From NCBI GenBank assembly GCA_000149265.1, contig CH003281.1, positions 936,491 to 1,000,490 of the forward strand: a DNA stretch of 64,000 bases. Direction: 5' to 3'. The notes under the pieces are model-generated. The model was not told where the DNA came from. It ran no database searches and saw nothing but the letters and a program-made list of their open reading frames with translations. This document shows positions 37,074 through 48,122 of the stretch, piece after piece; position 1 is the stretch's first letter, and each line of letters starts with the position of its first letter. The DNA comes from Ciona savignyi. Lineage: Eukaryota; Chordata; Ascidiacea; Phlebobranchia; Cionidae. The position numbers were made by a program, and so were the translations under genes.

Positions 37074-37699
37074 AATATCTTCGGGCGATTTTCGCACTTA
37101 GATTAATTTCTTGATGCTTTGTAGCGGACATTGAGGTAATTATGGCTTCCGTTCTGCGATGTCGTTGTTTCCAATGTGAAACTCGCCATATTTCTTTTAT
37201 ATTTAATAACCGTCGGTAGTAGGTCATGAGGCTACCCGACTTCCCACCATTATTTGTAAACCCCATGTGACAACGCTCGCGTATAGTATTCTTTATAGGT
37301 AGGCCTAATCGATCGGATTTCACGTGTGACAACTTCACTTGAGTTTGTACATTTGGCGGGATAAAACATTTATATTCTATCCAGTTAGCTAGTGGACAAT
37401 CGCAAAAATAAAACAAACTCCTGTTCGCCTAAGCGCAGACATGTGTGAATAGAAAAAGAGTTGCGAGGGTCTCTCTCATCATATGAAACAGATATTTTTG
37501 TGGGCCAATTCTAGCTATAACCACCATGGCACATCTAACCTTTATAGTAGGTCGACAGAAATATCACGATTATTCAATTAAGTGAAAGGGAAAACGTATG
37601 TGCGTTACAATATGGGCAATTGTTAAATAACCTCAAAACCAGTTTGGTCACACTAGCTATTGCAAATTGACAATATGGCAAAAAAAAATTTTAATTTTT

Positions 37700-37808
37700 T
37701 TTACCGAGCTAAGTTTCTAACCCATGATGGGCTCGTCATCAAGACCGTTTTTTTGTATAAGAGTCGGTATATGTATCGGTCGTTAACCATTTGGCCACAC
37801 GACCATAA
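37700..37808 (-). mobile_element. tRNA-derived SINE family B
   Basis: ACCGAGCTAAGTTTCTAACC, TTTTTTTGTATAAGAGTCGG and GTTAACCATTTGGCCACACG; nearly the same as 58,995-59,106. Pol III boxes read on the minus strand. Confidence 0.65.
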
Positions 37809-37994
37809 ATTGTTTGTTTCTGTTTGACCCATTAAAACACTGAGAACTCCAAGTGTCTCCCTATGTACACAACTGCGGCTTGTTTCCATTACCTATCTGT
37901 CGGTTGACGATTTTACACATTATGCAAACATGAACACAAAAATGAAAAACAGCTAATTAGGCAGTTTATTACGAAACAAAACAATGAAAACTTT

Positions 37995-40900
37995 TTAGCG
38001 ATTTTTTTTCTTCAATTTCGGCTTCTTTACTGCTCTCAAATAAGGATTGTTAGTTGTTGCAGACGATGATTGAGGTGGTTGTCTCTCTTGCGCTACTGGT
38101 GGCTCAATATTTGCTTCACTGGAGCCAGGGACCTCTATGTTTTGTGGAGTTTCACTTGACGTTCGTTTTTTCTTTAACTTTCGATTTTTAGACTTGGAAG
38201 GGGTGTCTGGTTCCTTTTCTTTCTGTTAATATCAGAAATATACATAAGAAGTAATCATCGGGAACTGATATTTATTTATTTAACACAACAAATGATGTAT
38301 TAAAGTTTTCTTCTGTAGAAATACATGGTTAGATCGACAGCCAGCAACTATGTCGATTTTTCCAAGTGGATTAACTGATCAAACCATTGATTGTGTGACG
38401 TATTTGGAATATTCATGTTTACATCTGTAGGTTAGATGGCAACGGAGAGGACATTATAACATTGGGTAAACCCCATATTACTTCATAATCAAAGTCTTAC
38501 AGTCTGAAGAATAAGATTGAGACATTTCAGCACTATTTGTGTAACCAATTAAACAACATGGTTCAGGAAACTAGCTAAGTGCCCAAACATCCGACTCCAA
38601 CCAAAGACGCATGCAAACTACAACTCACGGCTGCAGAATGTTCTTCCACTTGATTCTTGGCCTCAAATAGTTTTACAGTTTCATGCTCAGAGGGAAGGAG
38701 CGCACTCAGGTATGGAATTGGGTATGGTTGAGCTTCTATTACTGAGGAGGTGGAAATACAATAAAGTTAGTGGCCACAAGATATGGTGTGGTTGAAACTC
38801 AAATAATATATGTAGTAAATAATTATGCACCAAGAAATATTAGACATGTCATGTAACAATCTTGCCCCTTTTATTTTAAAAATCAATCGTCAGTGCACTT
38901 ACAGTAAGGGGTATCCATATCCAAATCAGTTTGTACTAAAACATTATTTAATAAAACAATTGACTCTGGGAATTAAAACTAGTCTTTATCTATAAATAGA
39001 CTTTAAAGAGGGTTTAAGGAAATCGGTTAAGGGGTTAATATATTGTGTTACATCATTCCCGTTGTTCTTATTAACCTCTAATTTGAACCTCTAGTCTAAT
39101 TCACATACAACACATTGGGATAAACAAAAGTATTCTTAAAAGTAAACTGAGAGAAAAATATATAAAAAACCAAAAATGTTATAATGACTCACAGGGGAAA
39201 GCATTCTTATCATCAGGCAGCAATGGGTGGCTTCGTCCAGTACGAGCAACGAACTTGGTGAGCGCTCGTTCCACGTCACGTTTCTGCGCTGATGCCTGCT
39301 CTCTCAAAATCACATAATCTGTTTCCGGTTTCTGTCCTGTCTGTCGTTTTGGATATTTTAAAAATATGAGAATTAGAGGGTGAAATGGGTTGATTGAAAA
39401 TTGTTTTCGAATGATAGGAGTTAATCACATTTAATGCTAGCAGAGAAAGGAGAGCATTAACAAGTTGATAAAATAGCATATGAATTAGCCACTGGAGTTT
39501 AATGACAGTAATTATAATGGAAATTTCTTTCATAAGAATATTATAGGTTTAAGAACCATCTTGACCATTAAATTGGTTAAGAAAAAAAAAGCAGGGACAG
39601 TTAGATGCATCCTGAACCCAATGAACCATCTGGTTTTTAATACACCAATAGACAATTAGTGAAAAAAACAACAACCACTTACTGTAGTTCTAATATAAGA
39701 GTGTGGGTCCGGAAATTGTGGATAACTGTGGTTTTCTGGGACATACGCGGGGAACCCCCGACTTTTGCCAACTTGTAGTACAGATTGGGTACCGCTTTCA
39801 CTGGTTTTTAAAACTGGCAGAATACTAAACATTGGTAAAGTACATAGAAATACCAAACACAGGATGATGATAAGATTCTTGTATGAAAAAACTACAGGCT
39901 AAATATGTGTAAGAACGTTTATAAATTAATGGTCTCCAAACATATTTTTAAGAAACCTTGAGAAAATTTTTAAATATAGGTAAGTGCTCATTATGCCAAA
40001 CAAGCAAGTAGAAAAAGATTTAGTGGTTAAAATGACTTTTACGGCATCTTTACTATGGCGTTTAGTTTATATTATTTGGTAAACAGTGAACACAGTTCAC
40101 ATTGCAAGAAATACTGTGTTTAACTTCTCCGAAAATGTGTCTGAACTATGCTACAATCAAACAATAGAATGTTTATAACTTAACTAAGTAATGTTACATA
40201 AATATATTGGATTGTACATTCCTTTTTATCCTAGTGAATGAAAATAGCAAAAAGGGGCAATCAGCAGATTACTCACACACAACTTACTTTGACCAATGTT
40301 GATTCTCTTTCCCCTTCTACAATATGTAAGTAATGATTTGTTTTTGAACCCCATCTGGGAAAGAGCACAAATAACATCTTTATCTGTAGGAATTGTGCGT
40401 CCACTGTGCTCGTACAAAGCTCTTGTGCTGTTACCAACTTCAGTAATGTCTGCAAGAAAGTCGTTTTCAGTTTTATTGTGCGAATGTGCTAGCTAGTATC
40501 AAAAGTACTAATGTGCACATCCAAGATTTTTTATCACCAGCACTAAAACTTTAGCACAGTATTTTAATATCTCACCCAGTATTTTAAAGTTTACATTACT
40601 TCACTGAAATTTGCAAATTTGTTTGATGATGATTTATCTTTAATCCATGGGTGCAAGGAATGAATAATGTTAGGAACAGAATTAGAAAAGTGAAAAAAAA
40701 ATTGCATAGTTTAAACGTCTATTACGCTTATGGTTGAAAATAAAATCTAAATGTTTTGGAGTTTCTTAACTTATTGACAGTAATGCTGCATTTAAACGAT
40801 GCATAGCATATTTTAAAATATTGTGATACACATTTACAATTTTAAACAAAATTGAGCTATTTTCCAATTTGCATTTTTGTATGGTACTGGTTTGCACTTT

Positions 40901-41164
40901 TATTTGCAATTTAGAACTGATTAAGCAGTCAGAATATTGACGAAATTTATATCGCTTGTTAAATTGTTTGATACAGAATTTCTACCAGTCCGGATAAAAA
41001 AGAATCAAAAAAGTATTTTATCACTTACAACTTTGTAGCATTTCCGTCAAAGTCTCCAGTGCTAAATTATCAGCAGATGAATAACCAGCTTCAATACATA
41101 TAGCAGCTACAGCCATCGTCAGTGACTGTCTGTACCCGCTTTCCGGACTTAGTGTATCAGTCAT
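37995..41164 (-). CDS. TAF8: TFIID subunit TAF8
   Basis: General transcription factor subunit that pairs with TAF10 through a histone fold and helps assemble TFIID in the nucleus. Seven exons: 41164-41029, 40449-40288, 39813-39683, 39331-39193, 38935-38903, 38741-38629, 38222-37995 (stop TAA). Phases join cleanly to 313 aa; human TAF8 is 310. Residues ~10-80 hold the histone fold (ALETLTEMLQSY.., as in human VETLTEMLQSY). FPDPHSYIRT at ~134-143 matches human FPDPHTYIKT, VILREQASAQKRDVERAL matches VLREKAASQRRDVERAL, and IPYLSALLPSE matches IPYLTALLPSE. The C-terminus NNPYLRAVKKPKLKKK matches the human nuclear-localisation tail DNPYLRPVKKPKIRRK. AATAAA is at 37970-37965. Exon 5 is only 33 nt. 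Confidence 0.95.
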
Positions 41165-41195
41165 GATTATATTATTCTTGTTCTCTGTAAAAGAT
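41165..41195 (-). promoter_or_regulatory. Splice acceptor 20 nt upstream of the TAF8 start
   Basis: On the minus strand TTTTACAG ends at 41185, 20 nt before the ATG, with no coding exon upstream. It suits a spliced-leader trans-splice site or the end of a 5'-UTR intron. The sequence alone does not distinguish them. Confidence 0.45.
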
Positions 41196-41560
41196 ACCAA
41201 TAAAATACTATTTATATTATGGACTTTTTTAATTTAAATTTTTTAGTTCTGTAATGTCCGGCAAATTTATAATAGGATATTTAGATTTACGTTTAATCTC
41301 TGTAAATGAAAAAATGTTAGAATAACTCTCGCCCACCACCAGTTTACCGGTATAGCGGAGTGCTTTTAATTTGCATTGATCTAGTGGACCCACTAAATGT
41401 CTGGTAATTGCCTTGCATAAGTATGCAACCGACTAGTGACCAGTTTTCATTCTTCAACCTTTCTGCTTCTAGGTGGCACAAAAACCCACCCAAGCCATTT
41501 TATACAAACATACTTTTTTTCTGCTATATCTAATTAATTTATGTTTTGTGAATTTCATCT

Positions 41561-41561
<1 letters not shown>

Positions 41562-41642
<81 letters not shown>
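41562..41642. repeat. (AT)n microsatellite, about 38 units
   Basis: Uninterrupted alternating A/T for roughly 78 bp in the spacer upstream of TAF8. Likely length-polymorphic. Confidence 0.95.
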
Positions 41643-41647
<5 letters not shown>

Positions 41648-41824
41648 TTATTTATCATTGGATTGCTGAAAGTTCTACCAGCTGTAGAGTCGATGACTAA
41701 AAGTATATGATACAACATTTGTAACAGTTATATCACATTTTTATAACTATTTTTATAATGAAATCCCTGGGCCAATCTTAAAAAGTTGGTTTACAATACA
41801 ATTTTTATTTTTCCAGTTCCATAC

Positions 41825-41940
41825 GCTTCGGTTGCTGACCGGTTCGACAGCCTGACGCTTCGGTTGCTGACGGGTTCGCCAGCCTGACGCTTCGGTTGCT
41901 GACGAGTTCGCCAGCCTGACGCTTCGGTTGCTGACGTCTC
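41825..41940 (+). repeat. 32-bp minisatellite, about 3.6 copies
   Basis: ACGCTTCGGTTGCTGACGGG followed by TTCGCCAGCCTG repeats at a 32-bp period, with single-base differences between copies. It is CpG-rich against very AT-rich surroundings. Confidence 0.9.
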
Positions 41941-42139
41941 GCTTCTACATTACACTAAAAGCGTCACCGACGCCTGATGACTGAAGTGACTAGTCGAAGT
42001 GGCTACAAGCCTTTCTCTGCTCTAGCCTCATATCCTACTTTTGCTTTAGGCGCTAATGTATTTTACGGCATCGGCGCTTCTCTTTAGGCTCTTTTTTCTT
42101 TTCGGCGCGTCTCTCGCTTTTTGGTTCATCATTCCTTTG

Positions 42140-42575
42140 CTGTTCACTATAGAACAGCCGCCATTAAATCAGGAACGAAGTGGTAAAATATAGTTAATGT
42201 TTTGCGCACGGTGCATAAGTTTTTGGCTATGATTTGTTTAATTAGAACACAAAAGATAGCATGTATAGAGGTAGTTTATTTACGTCGAAATGCAAAACAA
42301 AACAGATAGACAGAACATGATGAGTTTTTATATATTGCTCGGCGCCGTCTGTTTTGGCTATCATTGGTGTGGTGTGTTTTAAGTTATTGATAGAATGTTT
42401 GTCTTTTGATTTTTAATTAAAACTGGGTATTTCAGTTAACTCTAGTTAAACAGACCAATTTAGCTTTCAAATACTCATTTGCCCAAAGATGGCGCCGCCG
42501 TTCTAAAGTGTCACACGTAGTGCTTGTGCCAAAAAAACTTGGTTGGCGTCGTAACGTTTCGCGCTCTTTTCTGGT
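42140..42575. promoter_or_regulatory. Candidate promoter region between TAF8 and the zinc-finger gene
   Basis: GC-richer than its flanks. It holds AACAGCCGCCATTA (42,155; a YY1-type GCCGCCAT core), AAGATGGCGCCGCC (42,487; YY1-type AAGATGGCG on the plus strand) and GTTTCGCGC (42,557; E2F-type TTTCGCGC). These motifs are typical of promoters of widely expressed genes. TAF8 runs left and the zinc-finger gene right, so a shared divergent promoter is possible. Inferred from motifs only. Confidence 0.35.
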
Positions 42576-43076
42576 CTGGGTTTAGTCAGAAGTTGATGAC
42601 CCTTTACAACAAGGGGGTCTCCATATTGGTGCAAATAAGTATGTGACAGTTAAATTGGTCTGTTTTGACTAGCAATAATTGAGATAAGTATTAACATCTT
42701 TGGTGCTTTGGTGACCAATGCAAGTGTTCATATTACGCTCCATGCATTGACTTGATGACAGTCAGAAATTTTATTCATTTATTTAATTGTTTTTAATTTT
42801 AATTATCAACAACTAAATGTAACAACCAATGATTATTTAAAGGTATTAAAACATTTACTGCACATCTGTGCTTTATCGAATCTTTTTCTCTGATTACCCA
42901 TCGCCTGTAAATTGGCTTTCGTCTGAGCACCCGTGCTGTTTGCTTCGTGCATGTATTATTTTCATTATTGTCGAAACGTATAGTTAAGCAATAAGAAGTA
43001 AAAATGTGAGGCTCGGCGTTAGTACCACGGGCTCACTTGGGGGTTTAATCCCGACCAGGTCACCATTGGTCTAACA

Positions 43077-43342
43077 CAGGGGTCGGCCACCTGCTCCACA
43101 ACCGCATGTGGTTTATTTTTCTGATACAGTTCTTTTATTATATTAATGTAGCAAGCGCTTAATAAGTATAATACCCGTGCATAAAGTGAAACAAACAGAA
43201 GAGCACTCGCGTCTTTATCTTGCACAGTGTTGTTCATTTTTCTTTTATTTCTAAATTTTTTTAATTTTGCGGCTCACAGGGATTTTCTTTTTGGAAAATC
43301 GGTTAAAATTGTTCTGTAAATGCAAAAGGTTGCCGACCCATG
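43077..43342. mobile_element. hAT MITE with CAGGGGTCGGC termini
   Basis: Starts CAGGGGTCGGCCACC and ends GGTTGCCGACCCATG, a 15-bp terminal inverted repeat of the widespread CAGGGGTCGGCAACC type. 266 bp, internally AT-rich, no transposase. The flanks GTCTAACA and GTTAAAAG show no convincing 8-bp duplication. Confidence 0.8.
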
Positions 43343-43495
43343 GTTAAAAGAAACCAAAGACTACGAAATCGTGTAATAAAACTAAAAGCAAATTTAAAAA
43401 TAGTTAAACTGTGTGTATATTTGAATCAGTTAAGCTGTGTTAAATTGACAAAAATCTACATATATACAAATGATAATAACTCGCTGTATAAAAAT

Positions 43496-43562
43496 ACGAT
43501 TGCCCGTGTAATAACTTACCTTGCGTATTGCATTCACATGGATATTTTAGATACACTATCCT
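43496..43562 (+). mobile_element. SINE family A tail just upstream of the zinc-finger gene
   Basis: CGATTGCCCGTGTAATAACT, GCATTCACATGGATATTTTA and CTATCCTAAC follow the family A 3' end. It lies about 60 bp before the start codon at 43,625, so it may be part of the promoter or 5' UTR. Confidence 0.55.
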
Positions 43563-43624
43563 AACTTCTATTTTATCTTTCGCCGGTATAAGTTACATGG
43601 TTCTATGAAAATAAGTTTTACAAG

Positions 43625-45932
43625 ATGGGAGATAAGGAAGAAATAGGTGTTCTCTATGGCAAGGATTTTGAAGACATTCTGGGCCAACTACACGTAGGAT
43701 TAGAATGTGAATTTTGTTCCTATGAGGCTGCTACCACCAATGACATGGAGATTCATTTAAATGCGCGTCATTTTAATTTCGCTGTGAACTTTTATCACAA
43801 TGACCAACTAGGTTTGTAAATTGCATCGCTTTTATCTAAGCATTTTTCTTAGTTGGTTACAGTATTGGCAGATAAACGTCCATGAAAGAACTCGAGATCA
43901 AATTCAAAACCATCAACAGTTGATGATTGACTGGTCATTTGATTTTGTCTTAATGGGCAAGACACTGATTTGACGATTGCCCGTGTGTTAACCCACTTGG
44001 TTTTCCCATTCACGGGGATAAACATGAATATCCTATCCTTTCCTACACTTGGTAGAAGTCGTCTGAACCCAATGGATTAATGGATTGAATTAAAACGTCT
44101 TATTCTCTCAGTTACATACATCCACTGTGTTATGGTGGAAGTAAAGTAACGATGAGCACAAATACCACTTTTTTTGAATTTGTTTTATTGCAGTAATAAT
44201 AAACTGTCGATGGATTTGGTGTGTCTGCAATTGGACAAATAAAAATATATTATCTTGAAATGTATTTTATTTTAATAAAATTTGCATGTTCTATTTAAAC
44301 AGCTTGGACATTACCATGCAAAAAGGATTGCGTTGTGCGAAAATCGAGTAATGAAGTTGGAAGGGCTCACTTCCACTGTCCCTTCTGCAAGCACGTGTAC
44401 TTACGTTCACAGTCGTTCAGGTCGCATGTAAAGCATAATGCAGGTACTGTATTTATAGATGTTTACGAAAATATATAGAATCGTGGGCCAGTTAACCATA
44501 CATATTTATTAACTCTCTCAGTTAAATCCGTAGGTATCTATGGGTAGGTTGAATGAGAAACAAATCCTTTGTAATTTTTTTTACTGTGCTTGCAACGTGT
44601 TCACCTCTTTCTGTCCGGCAGATTAGTCTGTTGGTTTAGTGCGTCGCCTTTCAACCGAAGGGTGGTTGTCCGAAACTGGTCGCTAGCTAGTCGGTTGTGT
44701 ACTTGGGCAAGTCACTAAACGGACATTGCCAGAACCCAGCGGATTAATGTGTTTTACCAAATTTAAGCAACATGTGAATCATACACAACACACTGCAATA
44801 GTTCCGGTAACCCGACGGTGGGTGCGAGGTAATCTGACAATTTCCCGTGTGGTAATCCCATTGGTTTTCCCATGAATGGGGATAAACACTAATACCCTAA
44901 CCTATCCTCTAAAATTCTGTAGGATATTGTGCGCCAGAACTAACACCCGAAAAAAAAGAAAACAAAACAAAGACGGGTAAAGTATTACATTTTGTCAATG
45001 CTTTTATTTTAGGCCTAAACACATCTCAGCGTAAAGTGTATAATTTGTAACTCTTTCACAATGCACACATTGTATTTGCTTGATTTAATATAGCGCTAAA
45101 ACGTTGATTGTTCAAAATATCTGAAATAATGTTAGTGGAATTGCATGGAAACTGTGCAAGACGTTAATCATTAATTAATACAATCGAGTAGATTATTTCA
45201 ATAAAACACACTGCCGTAATTTCGGAAAAGTACATCCATGTAATGTAACAATGGGTAATTTATCTAATGATTTAAAAATATGTTGTCATTTAGAAAGATG
45301 ATTAGATCAAAATCAGCCTCGAGCTTGTCAGTTGTGAATGGCAAGATATTTAATTGACATTGCTGACCAGTGTTCGTATTATAACCCTGTGTTTTCACAT
45401 TATATGGGGGTAAATAACAACTTTTTGTACAAATATCCAATAAATCCAAACCGCTCAACAGAATTAACTCTGAGTTCCACAGAAAAGAAAATAACCGACC
45501 TTAGTCAAAATCCCATCACATTAGAAGTAGGATGTGGTAGTTCATCATCTCCACAAGTGGTACCATCACCAAAAGTTGCACTTTCTGGGAAAGTATTGCT
45601 TTCCCCGCTTACAAAGAGACGTAGAATATTTAACAAGGTTCAAGTAAGTATAAATTTACAAGAACATTTGGTTTTAAATATTGAAGAAGTATGCATTTAT
45701 ATTAGTCGGTTGTTAATTGCTGATTTTGTTCGGTCAGGATTCCCCTATACGACCTCTTCAATTCTTGAGTAAAAATGTAACCCATCCGGCACAAAATGGA
45801 GAAAGCGACAAGGAATTCTCCAACTTTGGTTTCCTAGTGGCATCCAAACTAAAGAAATTACGGCCTGAGAAAAGTGATGAAGCAATGCATCACATCATGG
45901 ACTATTTATATCGATTACAGTACTCAAAATAA
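43625..45932 (+). CDS. C2H2 zinc-finger protein with BESS-like C-terminus
   Basis: Five exons: 43625-43811, 44303-44443, 44923-44976, 45462-45643, 45738-45932 (stop TAA). All are GT/AG and phase-consistent, giving 252 aa. The first finger is C28-x2-C31-x12-H44-x4-H49 (CEFCSYEAATTNDMEIHLNA). The second is C88-x2-C91-x12-H104-x2-H107, with an unusually short H-H gap, and a Cys pair (C68, C72) precedes it. The middle is Ser/Pro/Lys-rich with a basic patch KRRR. The C-terminal ~35 residues (FGFLVASKLKKLRPEKSDEA, then helix-forming MHHIMDYLYRLQ) resemble a BESS motif, a short protein-interaction element of DNA-binding regulators. Probably nuclear, role unknown. I do not recognise a named orthologue. 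AATAAA is at 46160-46165. Exon 4 start was placed by phase, after a repeat-like stretch. Confidence 0.75.
43944..44045 (+). mobile_element. SINE family A tail in intron 1 of the zinc-finger gene
   Basis: TTGACGATTGCCCGTGTGTT, GGTTTTCCCATTCACGGGGA, TAAACATGAATATCCTATCC. A further family-like stretch (TTGGTAGAAGTCGTCTGAAC) follows. Confidence 0.7.
44619..44915 (+). mobile_element. Full-length tRNA-derived SINE (family A) in intron 2 of the zinc-finger gene
   Basis: tRNA-like head with TTGGTTTAGTGCGTCGCC (A-box region) and GTCCGAAACTGG (B-box region). Then a body (GTGTACTTGGGCAAGTCACT, CCAGCGGATTAATG, TCATACACAACACACTG, GGTAACCCGACGGTGGG) and a tail (GGTTTTCCCATGAATGGGGA) ending in TATCC units. 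This is the reference copy for the other family A entries. Confidence 0.8.
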
Positions 45933-45939
45933 GTACCGA

Positions 45940-46700
45940 CAGTTTATTGGAAAAATTAATCCAAGTGTCAAGCTATATGAACTACCCGAGTATTTTAAAA
46001 TCACATTTATCTGAAGGTCAGATAATTTCATAATTGTACACTGTATATAGATTTGTATTAAGTTAAAACCGCTAGGAGTGTAGTCGCGCAACCAACCCAA
46101 TACCCAGGAGTTGACTGTTGAGTTAACAGCGTTTTATATAAACTAAAATATTCTTTAAAAATAAAGAATTTTTAAAACTAGACAAGCATTTTTACTCTGT
46201 CGCCAAATAAAGGTTATTTTGATATTGTTTTGAAGATGTGCTGTGTGTGCCTATGGGGGAGGGCGTGATATAACGATTGTCCATGCGAGTATAACCTCTT
46301 TACATATCATTTTTAATTTCATAGTATACTTTTACCAATTATTTTTGGAGCACATAGTCATAGAGTAACAATGACAAAAACGTTCGTCCTATTTATGGTG
46401 CCGAAAATTCCCCACGGTTCGTACACCTAAATTTTCAAATGCACATCTAGTATGTCTAGACCAGCAAGAATACTACAGTAAGTGTCATCTATAGTTTAAC
46501 TCCTACCATTTGTAAAACTACTCTGAGAACGTAAGTTACGCTTGTGCAAGCAAGCAGAAATAGAGACTACTTTCAATCAATTACCCTACCTATCTATCCA
46601 ATGCAAACTCACCCCACTAAAAGGACTATTGCTCAAAATTCAGCCGATGAAAGTCTTAAGATTATTTACAGTTAAAAAATGAAGCTAGGATCTTTAACAT
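45940..46700. other. 3' UTR and spacer after the zinc-finger gene
   Basis: Apart from the AATAAA at 46,160 no coding or RNA signal was seen. Confidence 0.5.
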
Positions 46701-46716
46701 GAACTCAAAGCCCTTT

Positions 46717-46968
46717 AAAATTGCGGTACCTCTAAATACTACAGGACCGCTTGGATCGCATGGAGCGCTTGAATCGCTTGGAGCGCTTGAATTGCTTGGA
46801 TCGCTTACTATACTTCGTAATTACAAAAGCAATGATATTTATGTTAGGGTTGCGGTTAAAGTTAGTTCTGGGGTAAGATTAGTGTTTGGGGCAGGGTTAA
46901 AATTACCTTTCATAACAATCTAAGTGATCCAAGCGGTCCTGTAGTATTAAGAGGCACCCCTAAAATTG
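46717..46968. mobile_element. MITE with ~45-bp terminal inverted repeats
   Basis: The left end (AAATTGCGGTACCTCTAAAT, ACTACAGGACCGCTTGGATC) pairs with the reverse complement of the right end (CACAATTTTAGGGGTGCCTC, TTAATACTACAGGACCGCTTGGATC in two parts). About 250 bp long. The core contains short repeats of GCTTGGATCGC/GAGCGCTTGAA and a TTAGTTCTGGGGTAAGATTA block shared in reverse with 30,405 and 36,335. The ORF across it is fortuitous. Superfamily not assigned. Confidence 0.7.
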
Positions 46969-46969
46969 T

Positions 46970-48120
46970 GCTTACAAATTTTAGCTGGTACTCATTCGTA
47001 CATTAGGTACTTTTCAAACAAATTAGGTAAGAACTGCACACTCAACACCTTTATTTCACGAAATGCTGCTGTACTATTACCAAACCTGCACAGCTAAAAA
47101 AGAAACACTGTGCGAAGCCTCCCACATGCCGTTTTAATGAGATTAATGCTACCTGATTTTGTCATTACTTAACATCATAAATCGTCGTATTAAAATGCTA
47201 TCTAAAACGCTTATTTTTATTAGTTTGTACGTGTTAATATCTTATTATACTGGTATTGAATCAAGTTGGGTAGTGTGATGCAATATTTGCAATTTAACTT
47301 GAATATGTGCTATTGCAGTTTTAAATTTCCGTTTCTTATTTGAATGTTGGCATGAAAAAACACTGTCCATGAATTTCCCTTATGATGAATATCAGAACAA
47401 CCTTGTTTTGTCCGCACTATCTTGTTCTGGTATATCTTTGATATATCAGGAAACAATTATGTGTTACCTGTTTACACTATCTCTTGTTTTCCTCTTTCTG
47501 ACTATAAAAATATATCCTCCGAAAATATCTGCGGTAATGGTGGAAATACAACGCAATGTTTCATTTTTATATATTTTTAACATATAATTCCAGTTACATT
47601 ATGGTACTAATGGACGCAGTTACAACCAAACAACAAATTGAAGAGATTGTTCACGGCTATCTTTAACTTGGCGGTGATACCGGTGGAAGGGTGCTGTAAA
47701 ATAATACAGCAATTTAGTTATCTCACACCAGACCAGAACAGGCTACAGTTTAGGTTTTGCTATTCATGTTTATCCCGGGGATAAAACAACGCGACGAGTG
47801 AGTAACCGTAAGATATAGCAGTAGTGACAATGTAAATACGAAGAAGGTGTTGCGATAATTTTTCTCATCCAAGTCCAATGGGTTTAGGCAGCTTTTGCTA
47901 TGTACCGAGCCCAAGGTTATAATCGACTGGCTCGCGCGCGACTCATATCAATTTTACCACCTTTCGACCGATGGTAAGACGCGTTACTAGTGAACTAAGC
48001 GGAAATAGGTACGGTCATGTTCAAGTCGTGTGAAATAGAGGCACGGCTCAATTAAAATTAACCGTACATGTAAATCCGGTATATACCCGCTCCCCAAAAC
48101 GTGGTTTTTAATATTTCTTA
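46970..48120. other. Spacer downstream of the CAP-Gly gene
   Basis: AT-rich DNA, no gene supported. Near 47,760 a short TATTCATGTTTATCCCGGGG piece resembles a reversed SINE family A tail. The open frame at 47,369-47,587 has no family features. Confidence 0.45.
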
Positions 48121-48122
48121 CG

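Noticed and set aside
36958-37416. 152-codon minus-strand frame
   Set aside because: No family motif, and it runs over a SINE family A tail near 37,315-37,385. Length alone is not enough.
41562-41940. CRISPR array
   Set aside because: The 32-bp units are contiguous with no spacers, in a eukaryotic spacer; it is a minisatellite.
46699-46923. 74-codon frame with repeated LGALE/SLGALEL residues
   Set aside because: Created by the short tandem core of a MITE with long TIRs.
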